Source: Thalassomonas sp. M1454 (GTDB taxonomy: Bacteria > Pseudomonadota > Gammaproteobacteria > Enterobacterales > Alteromonadaceae). From it: a stretch of 64,000 nt of DNA. The stretch lies in assembly GCF_007097525.1 (NCBI RefSeq), contig NZ_VKDD01000006.1:31100-95099 (forward strand), written 5' to 3'. The position numbers and the translations under genes were made by a program. The notes under the pieces are model-generated. The model worked only from the letters and a program-made list of their open reading frames with translations, was not told the DNA's origin and ran no database searches. Shown here piece by piece: positions 26,685 to 35,375 of this stretch (position 1 is its first letter; every line of letters begins with the position of its first letter).

Positions 26685-28166
26685 CTAGTCACCTATAATA
26701 TTACTGGCGTACTTAGTATGTAAAAGCGTACTTAACTTAGTAACAACATCAGCATAATCGGCTTCATCAACAACATTAATATTTTCATCAACATCGGTTC
26801 GATGATCATAAAGCATGCGTGCGAAGGTCTTATTTTTATCGTTAATAAATTCAGTGTAACTATATTGATGGGTTTGAATGGTATAGCCTTTACCATTTTT
26901 TAAGAACACATGGTCTTTACCTTTTAAGGTAGGATCATTAAGTACCGGTACTAAGCTTTTGCCAGCTAATTCATGCTTTGGTAGTTCAAGATCTAATAAT
27001 TCAACAAGGGTTGGATAAACATCAACTAAATCAACTAAAGCATCTGTTGTGCTACCTTTTCCCATTGTTGGTACATGAAGCATCAAAGGTACTCTAGTTG
27101 ATGTTCTATAAGTTGTATATTTAGCCCATTGAGTGTGCTCTTGCAGGTTATAACCGTGGTCAGATACAAAAATAACGATAGTATTTTTATCTAATTCTAA
27201 GTCAGTTAATGTAGTCATTATTTGACCAATTAAAGCATCAACATAACTTACCGTTGCGTAATATCCATGTATTAATGAAATTGCCGTTTCATCACTAACA
27301 GGGCCTTGCTTAGGAATGTCGGTATAAGCACGAAGCTCTCCCCAATTGCTTATTGATACTTTAGGGGCATTTTTAGGCACGTAATTATTATTTGGTAGTT
27401 TTATATCTTTACGATCATACATGTCCCAATATTTGCTTGGTGCATTAAATGGTAAATGTGGCGCAATAAATCCAGCAGTAAGCAAGAAAGGTTTATCACT
27501 ATTTTTTAAACGCTTTAAATCACTAACCACTTTATCGGTAAGTATGCCGTCAATGTATGTATTATCACTAACATCGGCTCTTTCGAACGATGGACCGAGA
27601 TCGGTAGCTTTATATAATTCGATATTTTCAGGTAATTGATAATCTTTCCATAAAGATTGCCAGTAATCTAATGGTGACAACCCTTGCTCATTTTTATCAA
27701 ACGCGTATGGGCGCCACACTTCATCCCAGTCAGAGGTTCTATCGTCTAAGTGATGATAAACCTTACCATTAGAGATCGTGGTATAGCCGTTATCTTTTAA
27801 TAATCTTGGTAGGGTAACTTGCGCAGGCGTTTCTAAATCTACTCGAGTATTGTAGTCAATAAAGCGAGTCTTAGTAGGTAGTAAGCCAGTTAGCATACTC
27901 GCTCGCGATGCACCGCAAACAGAAACATTACTATAAGCTTGAGTAAACTGCACCGAACGGTTAGCTAGTTTATCAATATTAGGAGAGATAATTTGCTCAG
28001 AACCATAAGAGTTTAATTCTGGCCTTAAATCGTCCATGTACAGCAATAAAACATTTGGTTTTTTACTGCTATTTTCATCGGTAGATGCAACACTATCGGT
28101 TGATACTGAAGATTCGGAGCAGGCAAATAATACTAAGATTAGAGTAGATAATATTAATTTTTTCAT
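26685..28166 (-). CDS. Sulfatase lipoprotein (type I, formylglycine-dependent)
   Basis: 493 aa. Lipoprotein signal (LILVLFAC, lipidated Cys16). Metal-site DD in MDDLRPELNSYG, the formylglycine Cys84 in VCGASRASMLTG (C-x-A-x-R form), HGYNLQEHTQWAKYTTYR and PTLVELLDL near the C-terminus give an iduronate-2-sulfatase-like arylsulfatase. An anaerobic or FGE-type maturase must be encoded elsewhere. First gene before GH10, suggesting sulfated xylan or another sulfated polysaccharide as target (inference). Confidence 0.92.
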   Translation of the reverse strand: MKKLILSTLILVLFACSESSVSTDSVASTDENSSKKPNVLLLYMDDLRPELNSYGSEQIISPNIDKLANRSVQFTQAYSNVSVCGASRASMLTGLLPTKTRFIDYNTRVDLETPAQVTLPRLLKDNGYTTISNGKVYHHLDDRTSDWDEVWRPYAFDKNEQGLSPLDYWQSLWKDYQLPENIELYKATDLGPSFERADVSDNTYIDGILTDKVVSDLKRLKNSDKPFLLTAGFIAPHLPFNAPSKYWDMYDRKDIKLPNNNYVPKNAPKVSISNWGELRAYTDIPKQGPVSDETAISLIHGYYATVSYVDALIGQIMTTLTDLELDKNTIVIFVSDHGYNLQEHTQWAKYTTYRTSTRVPLMLHVPTMGKGSTTDALVDLVDVYPTLVELLDLELPKHELAGKSLVPVLNDPTLKGKDHVFLKNGKGYTIQTHQYSYTEFINDKNKTFARMLYDHRTDVDENINVVDEADYADVVTKLSTLLHTKYASNIIGD

Positions 28167-28286
28167 TAGCTTAGGTTCGAATTATTATTGTTTTATAATT
28201 CAAGTTTATAACAGCAATACTTAGTTTACTACTGTTATTGACAACCTTATCAATAGTGAATTAAAAAGCTCATGGTGAGCCGTTTA

Positions 28287-29072
28287 TTAGTTAATATTTT
28301 TAATAAAATTGATTGAGTGGAAGTTAAATTCGTCTGACTTTTCAATATTACAAACATGACCGCAGTCAACAATCTCAGTCAATTGGCTCATCTCTTGTTT
28401 TGCGACAATTTCTTTAACCGGACGAAGAAATAAATAATCATTACCTCCCATTAAGTACAAGGTTGGCGTATGAGTTTTAATACTCTTGTAGTATTTCATT
28501 AAAGGATTCACATCAGCAGCTAACTTATACCAACGCTTAAACTCTTTTTGACAAAGTTTTTTGGCGTCATTTATAAATAAACTTCTCGACTCACCTTGAC
28601 CTTTTTGTGGCATCAATACATAAGCAAATAAACGATATAACCACATATAAGGCATAATATGTTTGAACATATCGCCGAGTTTCACCAAGAAATTAGAGCG
28701 AAAATCAAAACGAGTTACAGCTCCACCAAGTACCATAGACTGAACTCTTTTAGGGGATAGTTCAGCTAGCTTTTGAATAATAATAGTACCTAAAGAAATA
28801 CCAACAAAATGAGCTGATTTAATTTTTAAGTGATCAAGCACTTGCACTATATCTAAAGTGACATCGTTAAAAGTATAACCTTTTTTCAGCTTTTCTTTGA
28901 ATGAAACAGCTTTCGATTTGCCATGGCCGCGTAAATCAATAAATAACAAGTTGAAATGTTTTTTGTATTCTTTTATTTGTTTAAACCAAACATTAGAACT
29001 GCCGCCGGCACCATGAATAAAAACCACCCATTGTGAGCTTTGAGGATGCAAAATTGATTTGTGATACAACAT
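28287..29072 (-). CDS. Alpha/beta-fold hydrolase
   Basis: 261 aa. Oxyanion segment VVFIHGAGGSSNVWF, FIDLRGHGKS, nucleophile Ser93 in GISLGT, and a catalytic His in DCGHVCNIEKSDEFN near the C-terminus. No signal peptide. Monocistronic as far as visible, with no informative neighbour; substrate unknown. Confidence 0.88.
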   Translation of the reverse strand: MLYHKSILHPQSSQWVVFIHGAGGSSNVWFKQIKEYKKHFNLLFIDLRGHGKSKAVSFKEKLKKGYTFNDVTLDIVQVLDHLKIKSAHFVGISLGTIIIQKLAELSPKRVQSMVLGGAVTRFDFRSNFLVKLGDMFKHIMPYMWLYRLFAYVLMPQKGQGESRSLFINDAKKLCQKEFKRWYKLAADVNPLMKYYKSIKTHTPTLYLMGGNDYLFLRPVKEIVAKQEMSQLTEIVDCGHVCNIEKSDEFNFHSINFIKNIN

Positions 29073-29257
29073 AGGAATGATTAAGAATACTAACTTTAAA
29101 CAATGTCCCTACAATAACATGAAATTTTGATAACGAATACAAAACCGCCATTAATTAATTCATCCAATTAATTATTTAACGCTTAAGTTTTATCTTTTTA
29201 CCTAGACTTGTTTTATCATAAGCACACGAGTAATAAACTATATAAGGCTGGCTTTAA

Positions 29258-30571
29258 GTGCAAACATTAGCACAACTTACCTCAGGTAAATTAAAACATA
29301 GTAAGCGATTACAGTTAGTTGAGAATTTAACTGTGTTTCCGCAGGAAATATTTAGCTTAGCCGATTCTTTAGAAATACTGGATTTATCAAACAATCAACT
29401 GTCAGCATTACCTGATGAATTTTCTTGCTTAAAAAACTTAAAAATATTGTTTTTATCGCAAAATAACTTCACTGAACTCCCCTCTATTTTAAAGCAATGC
29501 GAAAGTTTAGAAATGATCGGCTTTAAAAGTAACCAAATATCTAAGATTGATGAAGATTCATTGCCTGAGAAAACTCGTTGGTTAATTTTAACCGATAATG
29601 AAATTACTTCATTGCCGGATTCAATGGGCTCTTTAGCAAATTTACAAAAGCTTATGTTAGCGGGTAACAAACTATCAAAATTACCTAGCAGTATGAATAA
29701 CTGTAAAAAATTAGAGTTAATCCGTTTGTCCGAAAACCGATTAACCGAATTGCCAAATTGGTTATTACAACTTCCTAAGCTGGCTTGGTTAGCGTTTTCA
29801 GGTAACCCGGTTAGTACATATGCTAAAAGTGATATTGTGCAGATACCACAGGTTACTAGTGACGATTTAGCAATAGGCGAATGTATCGGTGAAGGTGCAT
29901 CGGGCATTATTTACCATGCAAATTGGCTAAATAAACCAGAGTCTTTGAGTAATAATTTAGCACCGATAGCTGTAAAGATATTTAAAGGTAACATTACCAG
30001 TGACGGCTCACCAGATGATGAGTTAAATGCTTGCTTAAAAGTTGGTTTTCACTCTAACTTAGTTTCTGTAAGTGCATTACTCAAAACTCAAGATAAGTTA
30101 GGTTTGGTCATGAACCTTATACCTAGAAATTACTTTAATTTAGGCCTCCCTCCCTCTTTTAGCAGCTGTACTCGTGATACATTCGATTTAGATAAACAAT
30201 ACTATTATCAGGAAATACAAAAAATGTGCTTGGCTATGCTTAATGCAATTGAACATATGCATAGTAAAGATATTTGCCATGGCGACATTTACGCCCACAA
30301 TATTTTAATTAATCAAGATTGTCAGCTGTTGTTTGGTGATTTTGGTGCAGCATCAAACTATGGCTTACTGCCTACAGAGCAGCAGCGTTATATTGAAATC
30401 ATTGAACTAAGAGCTTTTGCTTGTTTAATAGATGACTTAATTGGCTTAGCTAAAGATATCGATGTAAGACCTAAATATTATCTACAACTAAAAGAGTTAC
30501 GCGATAATCTTATCAACAATTCAATAGATAATTTCACTTCAGTTAACGATGCCATCGAATTGCTCAAATAA
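29258..30571 (+). CDS. Leucine-rich-repeat protein with Ser/Thr kinase-like domain
   Basis: 437 aa, no signal peptide, GTG start. Residues about 25-185 hold seven LRRs (for example LEILDLSNNQLSALPDEF). A protein kinase-like domain follows (about 205-437): glycine loop IGEGASGIIY, Lys in IAVKIFKG, catalytic loop HGDIYAHNILI (HGD instead of HRD) and metal-binding GDFGAAS. The key Lys, Asp, Asn and DFG residues are present, so activity is plausible. The kinase is short, with a reduced C-lobe. LRR-kinase fusions occur in several marine gammaproteobacteria, but substrate and pathway are unknown to me. Confidence 0.9.
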   Translation: MQTLAQLTSGKLKHSKRLQLVENLTVFPQEIFSLADSLEILDLSNNQLSALPDEFSCLKNLKILFLSQNNFTELPSILKQCESLEMIGFKSNQISKIDEDSLPEKTRWLILTDNEITSLPDSMGSLANLQKLMLAGNKLSKLPSSMNNCKKLELIRLSENRLTELPNWLLQLPKLAWLAFSGNPVSTYAKSDIVQIPQVTSDDLAIGECIGEGASGIIYHANWLNKPESLSNNLAPIAVKIFKGNITSDGSPDDELNACLKVGFHSNLVSVSALLKTQDKLGLVMNLIPRNYFNLGLPPSFSSCTRDTFDLDKQYYYQEIQKMCLAMLNAIEHMHSKDICHGDIYAHNILINQDCQLLFGDFGAASNYGLLPTEQQRYIEIIELRAFACLIDDLIGLAKDIDVRPKYYLQLKELRDNLINNSIDNFTSVNDAIELLK

Positions 30572-30575
30572 TAAA

Positions 30576-30610
30576 AAGCCGCTTTAATCTTGAGAAGATT
30601 AAAGCGGCTT
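30576..30610. terminator. Bidirectional terminator
   Basis: A perfect 16-bp stem (30576-30591 with 30595-30610) and 3-nt loop between the convergent kinase and esterase genes. On the minus strand it is followed by a run of five T, so it ends the esterase transcript well and probably also the kinase transcript. Confidence 0.9.
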
Positions 30611-30628
30611 AAGATTTAAATTTAAAAG

Positions 30629-32203
30629 CTAATTACTGCTAAAAGGTGAAGCCGGTAAACCTTCTTTGTTGTACAAATTAATAGTACTTGGGTTATCAGC
30701 CCATCCATATTTTACTGCAACAGGCTTGCTAATTTCAGGATGACTTACTTCAACAAACTGCTGTTTACCTTTAATGCCAGGTAAAATTTTAGCCTCAGCC
30801 CATACGTAATTACCATCACTACCCGCAATTGCAAAGCCAGTTAAAGGTTTACCATCATCGGTTGTTAATCCAGAGCCAACATCACTAAATTTAAGCTTTA
30901 TTTTACTATCCATAACCTCTGCTGATTGATAACTTGGACCGGATGAAACAACATCTTGATTATATTCATTTTTGAGCGCAAGCAGTGATAAACGACGACC
31001 TAATTCCATTTTATTTTTTGGATGAATATCATTAGCATCACCAATATCAATTGCCACAGCAATATCTGCATTATTTAATGCTTTGGTGGCACGGCGCATC
31101 GATTCTCTAGTGTTTGGCCAGTATTGCTCGGTTTCCACCGGGTTAACCTGTGGCTTTTTAAAGTTAGCTAACTGCACCGCATAAAATGGCAAATCGCTCT
31201 TGTTCCAGTCAAAGCGATAGCCATTAATTAAACTCGTTAATTGCGTCTGATAAAAGTTACCTTTTGCAACTGATTTAGAGTTAGCTTCACCTTGATACCA
31301 AAGTACACCTTTTATTGCGTAAGGCTTTAATGGGTTGATCATACCGTTATATAGATTACTTGGATAACGTTGAGTTGTATGTGGGTGCTGTGGTTGCTTG
31401 GGTCTTCTTTGTTTAAATTTTTGACCTGCGGTTTTAGCTGCATTGCGGTCATTTTTCCACTTTGCTAGTTTTTGCTGGTATTTGTCTTGTTGTTTTTTCT
31501 CATTATAATTCGCTGCCCACTTATCTTGCTGTGCTATAAGCTTTTGAGTTGCTTCATGTTCAGATTGCGCACTAGCAGACAACCAAGATTCAATTGGCGT
31601 TCCGCCCCAGCTTGAATTAACAATCCCAACTGGAACACCTAATTTATGGTGTATTTCTCTAGCAAAAAAATAAGCCGTCGCGGAAAAGTTTGCTACGCTT
31701 GTTTCATTTGCCACTGTCCAATTACCTGTAACATCTTGAGCAAGTGACTTAGAAGCATTTTTCTGAACAGTAAACTCTCTTATATGAGGAAAATTAGTTT
31801 CACCAATTTGCTGTTTCGACAGTTTAAGTGCTTTTATCGTAAAAGCCATGTTTGATTGGCCTGAAGCTAACCATACCTCTCCTACTAATACATTATTAAT
31901 CGTTACCGTATTACTTGCTTTGAATTCAATAGAGTATGGCGTTGCTTTATTGTTGTTTGCTACAGGGGTTGTTAATGTTGTTTGCCACTTACCGGTTTTA
32001 TCGGCAGATACCGTTACACTATCTCCCCAACTAGCTGAAATGGTCACTTTCTCACTTGGCTCTGCCCAACCCCATATTGCCGCATCGGTTTGCTGCTGAA
32101 TAACCATATTATCAGTGAATAAGTTAGCCGGTTTAACTTTGGCAAATGCACTAAAACTTGTTAATGCTGCACAGGTTAATGTTGTTATTATTGTTTTATT
32201 CAT
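30629..32203 (-). CDS. SASA-type carbohydrate O-acetylesterase (sialate O-acetylesterase family)
   Basis: 524 aa with a signal peptide (cleavage after SAFA). Catalytic Ser in LASGQSNMAFTIK; GIVNSSWGGTPIESW and GVLWYQGEANS define the family; the likely catalytic His is in DANDIHPKNKMELGRR. In polysaccharide-degrading marine bacteria such enzymes often remove acetyl groups from xylan or pectin side chains rather than sialic acid. With GH10 about 4 kb away, acetylxylan is a reasonable substrate guess. Confidence 0.88.
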   Translation of the reverse strand: MNKTIITTLTCAALTSFSAFAKVKPANLFTDNMVIQQQTDAAIWGWAEPSEKVTISASWGDSVTVSADKTGKWQTTLTTPVANNNKATPYSIEFKASNTVTINNVLVGEVWLASGQSNMAFTIKALKLSKQQIGETNFPHIREFTVQKNASKSLAQDVTGNWTVANETSVANFSATAYFFAREIHHKLGVPVGIVNSSWGGTPIESWLSASAQSEHEATQKLIAQQDKWAANYNEKKQQDKYQQKLAKWKNDRNAAKTAGQKFKQRRPKQPQHPHTTQRYPSNLYNGMINPLKPYAIKGVLWYQGEANSKSVAKGNFYQTQLTSLINGYRFDWNKSDLPFYAVQLANFKKPQVNPVETEQYWPNTRESMRRATKALNNADIAVAIDIGDANDIHPKNKMELGRRLSLLALKNEYNQDVVSSGPSYQSAEVMDSKIKLKFSDVGSGLTTDDGKPLTGFAIAGSDGNYVWAEAKILPGIKGKQQFVEVSHPEISKPVAVKYGWADNPSTINLYNKEGLPASPFSSN

Positions 32204-32261
32204 TACTTACCTATTTTTCAAGCTTATATTTCAGGGTATATTTTTAATGTACATATAAAAA

Positions 32262-32282
32262 AGAAGTAAATAATTTACTTCT
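32262..32282 (-). terminator. Terminator of the GlyGly-CTERM protein gene
   Basis: A 9-bp perfect stem (32262-32270 with 32274-32282) and 3-nt loop, followed on the minus strand by seven T. Confidence 0.8.
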
Positions 32283-32344
32283 CTTTCTTTATAACAGCAA
32301 TTTTATTAATTAACTTGGTATAAATACTAGCTAATTGATATTTT

Positions 32345-33742
32345 TTAAAGTTTTAAGATATTACGTCTTAAAATCAATAAACCACTAGCAAGTAGCCAAA
32401 CTAACGAGCCTCCACCTGAGCTAGAATCTGATTCAGGCTCTTCAACTTCTGGTGTTGGATTTGTCGTAGGATCAGGTGTCGTTGGTGTCGGAACTATCTC
32501 ACCTGTCATATCAACCACATCTGAGTCTTGTGATATATTGAACGATCTATCTGTGGCAGTAACATAATATTCGTAACTATTACCCTCAGATATATCTAAA
32601 TCAATATATTCTTTTGTGTATACTTTCATATCAACAGGCTCAAATGCAGAGCCATTGACCGAACGATAAACAATATAATGTTCGATAGGATCATCAATAG
32701 AATCATATTGCCACGTCAAAACTAATTTATCCGATGTAATATCTAAAGCTAAATCAGTTGGCGCTTCAGGCGGGGTCATATCTATTTCAGTACGAAAGTA
32801 TTCGTTACCTAAAGTAGACTCTCCTGTATAAACCTCATAACCAGCACGTACCGATTTAATCCACAACTCATCATCCATTTTTTCATTTGCTAAAGATAAC
32901 TCTTCTGCAGGTAAATCAGTAAACTGCAAATAATCTTTAGCCGAGTCGACGAACGTTTTTAAAGGATGATCTAAATATGGAGCAACATTAGCATTATCTA
33001 TAGGGATGTATTTAACATGAACTTTATTATTTTTATGAACATTATTATGTCCTTCAGGATAGTTAAAAAATTTATACCTAACTCCCCAATGATATTCTTT
33101 GCCGTCGATAGTCAATACAAACGGTTTTATACTATTATCTGAATTTCTTGCGAACCACCAATATGAATTATTACCTTTTGATTTATCTGTTAATTTGTCT
33201 TGCTCATAACGCTCTAACTGAATGACAACATCAAAATCTCTATCGTCTTCGTTAGGTTGTAGATGTGCACCTAATGAATCTAAGATTACATTAATAGTAG
33301 CCCACCACTGATCATCTTCATCATAAGCATTTTGCTGGAAAGTTTTCCATTGTAATCTAAAGCTATTATCTAACTCTTTGATTTGAATTGGCATGCCTGT
33401 CAAAGTAATATCGCCAGGATGCCATTTTCCACCATATTTGACACCACCAACAGCTCCTTGAACATAGCCGTCAAAGCCGGTAGTTCCTGGAATATTTTTA
33501 TACTCCATAGAAAATGCAGCCCCTAACTCATCAACTTTTGAGGAGTCATAAGTCATGGTACTTATTATCTGGCCTTCAGAATTTTTATCATTGTGTAAAG
33601 GATTTGATAAGGAATAGCGATCATCTTCAATACTAATAGTAGCTGACAACACTTCTCTTTCTTCAGCATTTAGTAATGTTGAAAAACTCGCACTCATAGT
33701 CAACAAAGTTGATGTTGCTAACAACTTAAAATTGTTATTCAT
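32345..33742 (-). CDS. Secreted GlyGly-CTERM protein with GH12-like and fibronectin III domains
   Basis: 465 aa. Signal peptide (1 to about 26), an N-terminal domain (about 27-320), an FnIII domain (about 330-412, PEAPTDLALDITSDKLVLTW), a Pro/Thr/Glu linker and a C-terminal GlyGly-CTERM (SSSGGGSLVWLLASGLLILRR), the rhombosortase signal. The N-domain recalls GH12: VGGVKYGGKW, GMPIQIKEL, DVVIQLERY and KSVRAGYEVYTGE. In GH12 the nucleophile Glu lies where FDVVIQL has Asp; the acid/base Glu (AGYE) seems kept. So it may be a divergent glucanase or a binding protein. The GH12 link is my inference; the sorting signal is clear. Confidence 0.65.
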   Translation of the reverse strand: MNNNFKLLATSTLLTMSASFSTLLNAEEREVLSATISIEDDRYSLSNPLHNDKNSEGQIISTMTYDSSKVDELGAAFSMEYKNIPGTTGFDGYVQGAVGGVKYGGKWHPGDITLTGMPIQIKELDNSFRLQWKTFQQNAYDEDDQWWATINVILDSLGAHLQPNEDDRDFDVVIQLERYEQDKLTDKSKGNNSYWWFARNSDNSIKPFVLTIDGKEYHWGVRYKFFNYPEGHNNVHKNNKVHVKYIPIDNANVAPYLDHPLKTFVDSAKDYLQFTDLPAEELSLANEKMDDELWIKSVRAGYEVYTGESTLGNEYFRTEIDMTPPEAPTDLALDITSDKLVLTWQYDSIDDPIEHYIVYRSVNGSAFEPVDMKVYTKEYIDLDISEGNSYEYYVTATDRSFNISQDSDVVDMTGEIVPTPTTPDPTTNPTPEVEEPESDSSSGGGSLVWLLASGLLILRRNILKL

Positions 33743-33878
33743 TTAAATAATCTCTTTATATTTATATCAAAGTCACAATAGTGCATCTAAAAATACTCGT
33801 TTTAGACCAATACAATGTTTTATTTGAATTGAACTTGGCTACAGATTATTACAAAACCAACACACAAGTCAACAACCT

Positions 33879-33892
33879 AGAAAACGTTTTCT
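33879..33892. promoter_or_regulatory. Perfect palindrome, possible LacI-family operator
   Basis: AGAAAACGTTTTCT is a perfect 14-bp palindrome with a central CG, 137 bp upstream of the GlyGly-CTERM gene in a 275-bp intergenic region. The form is typical of LacI-family sites, and it differs from the site at 8945, so a different regulator is implied. Confidence 0.45.
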
Positions 33893-34017
33893 TTAAACGA
33901 AAAACCTATAGAAAAACACAATCAACAATATCAATCCAACAATTACACTACACATAAAAACAAAACTCAAATATAACGTTTACTTAACAGCAATATAACC
34001 AACGAAAAGTATTTGAG

Positions 34018-34368
34018 TTAGATTTCTGCTGCAATCACTGATATTTCAACGAGTAATTCATCTCTAGCCATATTAGCTGTAACGCAGGCTCGAGCAGGAG
34101 CAAAACCATCTGGGACCCATTTATCCCAAACAGCATTCATCTGTGCAAAGTCATCCATGCTTTTTATATAAATAGTCGCAGATAGCATATGTTCTCGAGA
34201 GCTACCAGCTTGTATCAATAACTGATCAACCTTAGCCAACATTGTCTCAGTTTGTTCAACAATACCTTTAGTAGCATCGGCACAAACTTGCCCACATAAG
34301 TACACTGTACCGTTATGTTTTACTATGCGACTCATTCTTGCCTTTGTTTCTAATCTTTCAATTGTCAT
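34018..34368 (-). CDS. RidA/YjgF-family protein
   Basis: 116 aa. [14 protein letters not shown], the loop [21 protein letters not shown] and [24 protein letters not shown] match the RidA/UK114 family of enamine/imine deaminases. The Arg in PARACV is the usual active-site residue. Subgroup not resolved, so deaminase activity on 2-aminoacrylate is plausible but unproven. Confidence 0.88.
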   Translation of the reverse strand: MTIERLETKARMSRIVKHNGTVYLCGQVCADATKGIVEQTETMLAKVDQLLIQAGSSREHMLSATIYIKSMDDFAQMNAVWDKWVPDGFAPARACVTANMARDELLVEISVIAAEI

Positions 34369-34400
34369 TGTTTTTCTCCATTTTATTCAAGACATAAAAA

Positions 34401-34424
34401 AACCCCGCTATTGCTAGCGAGGTT
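34401..34424 (-). terminator. Terminator of tRNA-Leu
   Basis: A 10-bp stem (34401-34410 with 34415-34424, one G-U) and 4-nt loop immediately after the tRNA, followed by a T-run on the minus strand. Confidence 0.9.
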
Positions 34425-34433
34425 TATTTAAGT

Positions 34434-34518
34434 TGGTAGCGCTGGTCGGAGTCGAACCGACACTCCCGAAGGAACCAGATTTTGAATCTAGCGTGTATAC
34501 CAATTTCACCACAACGCC
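34434..34518 (-). tRNA. tRNA-Leu (anticodon CAA)
   Basis: 85-nt class II tRNA with a long variable arm (TTCCTTCGGGAGT region). The acceptor stem GGCGTTG pairs with CAGCGCT (two G-U pairs) and the encoded CCA end is present. Anticodon loop TTCAAAA gives CAA, reading UUG codons. T-arm GTCGG-TTCGACT-CCGAC is intact. Single tRNA with its own promoter and terminator. Confidence 0.95.
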
Positions 34519-34577
34519 AAAGTACTTTTTTGTTTCGCTTATTTAACTAAGCAAAACAAATGTATTTGATGCTAGGC

Positions 34578-34605
34578 ATTATACGAAACTACAATGGGCA
34601 AGCAA
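34578..34605 (-). promoter_or_regulatory. Sigma-70 promoter of tRNA-Leu
   Basis: On the minus strand a perfect TATAAT (34578-34583) is preceded after 16 bp by TTGCTT (34600-34605) and followed by a GC-containing discriminator (GCCTAGC), as expected for a growth-rate-controlled stable-RNA promoter. It lies about 60 bp before the tRNA. Confidence 0.65.
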
Positions 34606-34762
34606 GCCTTTTCTAATGCTTTGCTTGCGGATGAACAAGATTTGGGCAGTTGTAAAGAAGTTAAACTCTACTAATCGCACAACAATGTCAAAAAATTATA
34701 ATTTTTGTCTTTTATTTGAGTAATGATAGACTAGCGAAAATTTTAATTGTGAGTGTATTATT

Positions 34763-35263
34763 TTGTCTACTATTGAACCTAATTTCCCCAGAGCTGGATT
34801 TCGACGACGCTTGGGCTCTTATATCTATGATGCATTAATTGCTTTGGCTGTTTTCATGATAGTTGGCTATATAGGTATAGGTATCATGATTTATTTAGAT
34901 CACTTAGGCTTAATCAGCATAGTACGAAATAGCTTTGAGATTGATTGGCAAAAAACGCCAACTTTTTACAATGCTTTATTCCATACTTGGAATATCTTTT
35001 GGGTTAGTTATTTCTTTATCTATTTTTGGTCTAAAAAAGGTCAAACAATTGGTATGCGTGCATGGCGCTTAAAAGTACAAAACCTTGATGGTAGCCTAAT
35101 TTCAGCGAAAACGGCTGTTATACGTTTACTTTTTACTTTACTCGGCTTAGGGAATTTATTGGTCATCGTTGACCGTAAAAATAAATTAGCATTACAAGAT
35201 AGGATATCAAATAGTGAAGTTGTTGTGTTTTCTTTAGAGGCTAATAAAGCAAACCTCGAGTAA
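34763..35263 (+). CDS. RDD-family membrane protein
   Basis: 166 aa, TTG start (STIEPNFPRAGF). RRRLGSYIYDALIALAVFMIVG and KKGQTIGMRAWRLKVQ are RDD-family signatures (Arg and two Asp-like positions in the first helix); three TM helices. Cellular role of this family is generally unclear. Ends convergently with lptG. Confidence 0.85.
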   Translation: MSTIEPNFPRAGFRRRLGSYIYDALIALAVFMIVGYIGIGIMIYLDHLGLISIVRNSFEIDWQKTPTFYNALFHTWNIFWVSYFFIYFWSKKGQTIGMRAWRLKVQNLDGSLISAKTAVIRLLFTLLGLGNLLVIVDRKNKLALQDRISNSEVVVFSLEANKANLE

Positions 35264-35315
35264 TACCAATTCCATTAAGTTTCAACTCATTAAGCAGCAT
35301 TTATAAAAGCAAAAG
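35263..35315. repeat. Intergenic repeat, copy 2
   Basis: Begins at the last base of the RDD-protein stop codon and matches the element at 3778-3830 in about 44 of 53 positions. As with copy 1 it sits between convergent genes and ends in a hairpin-forming region. Confidence 0.6.
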
Positions 35316-35341
35316 GTCCGATTAAACCACCCTTTTGCTTT
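35306..35341. terminator. Convergent terminator between RDD gene and lptG
   Basis: An 11-bp perfect stem (AAAGCAAAAGG at 35306-35316 with CCTTTTGCTTT at 35331-35341) around a 14-nt loop. T and A runs flank it on both sides. Confidence 0.65.
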
Positions 35342-35375
35342 CTAATACTTTTAAGCTGTAATGCTTATATTTTTA

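Noticed and set aside
28208-28238. ATAACAG...CTGTTAT inverted repeat upstream of the sulfatase gene
   Set aside because: Only 7 bp arms with a 17-nt gap and no second copy; too weak to call.
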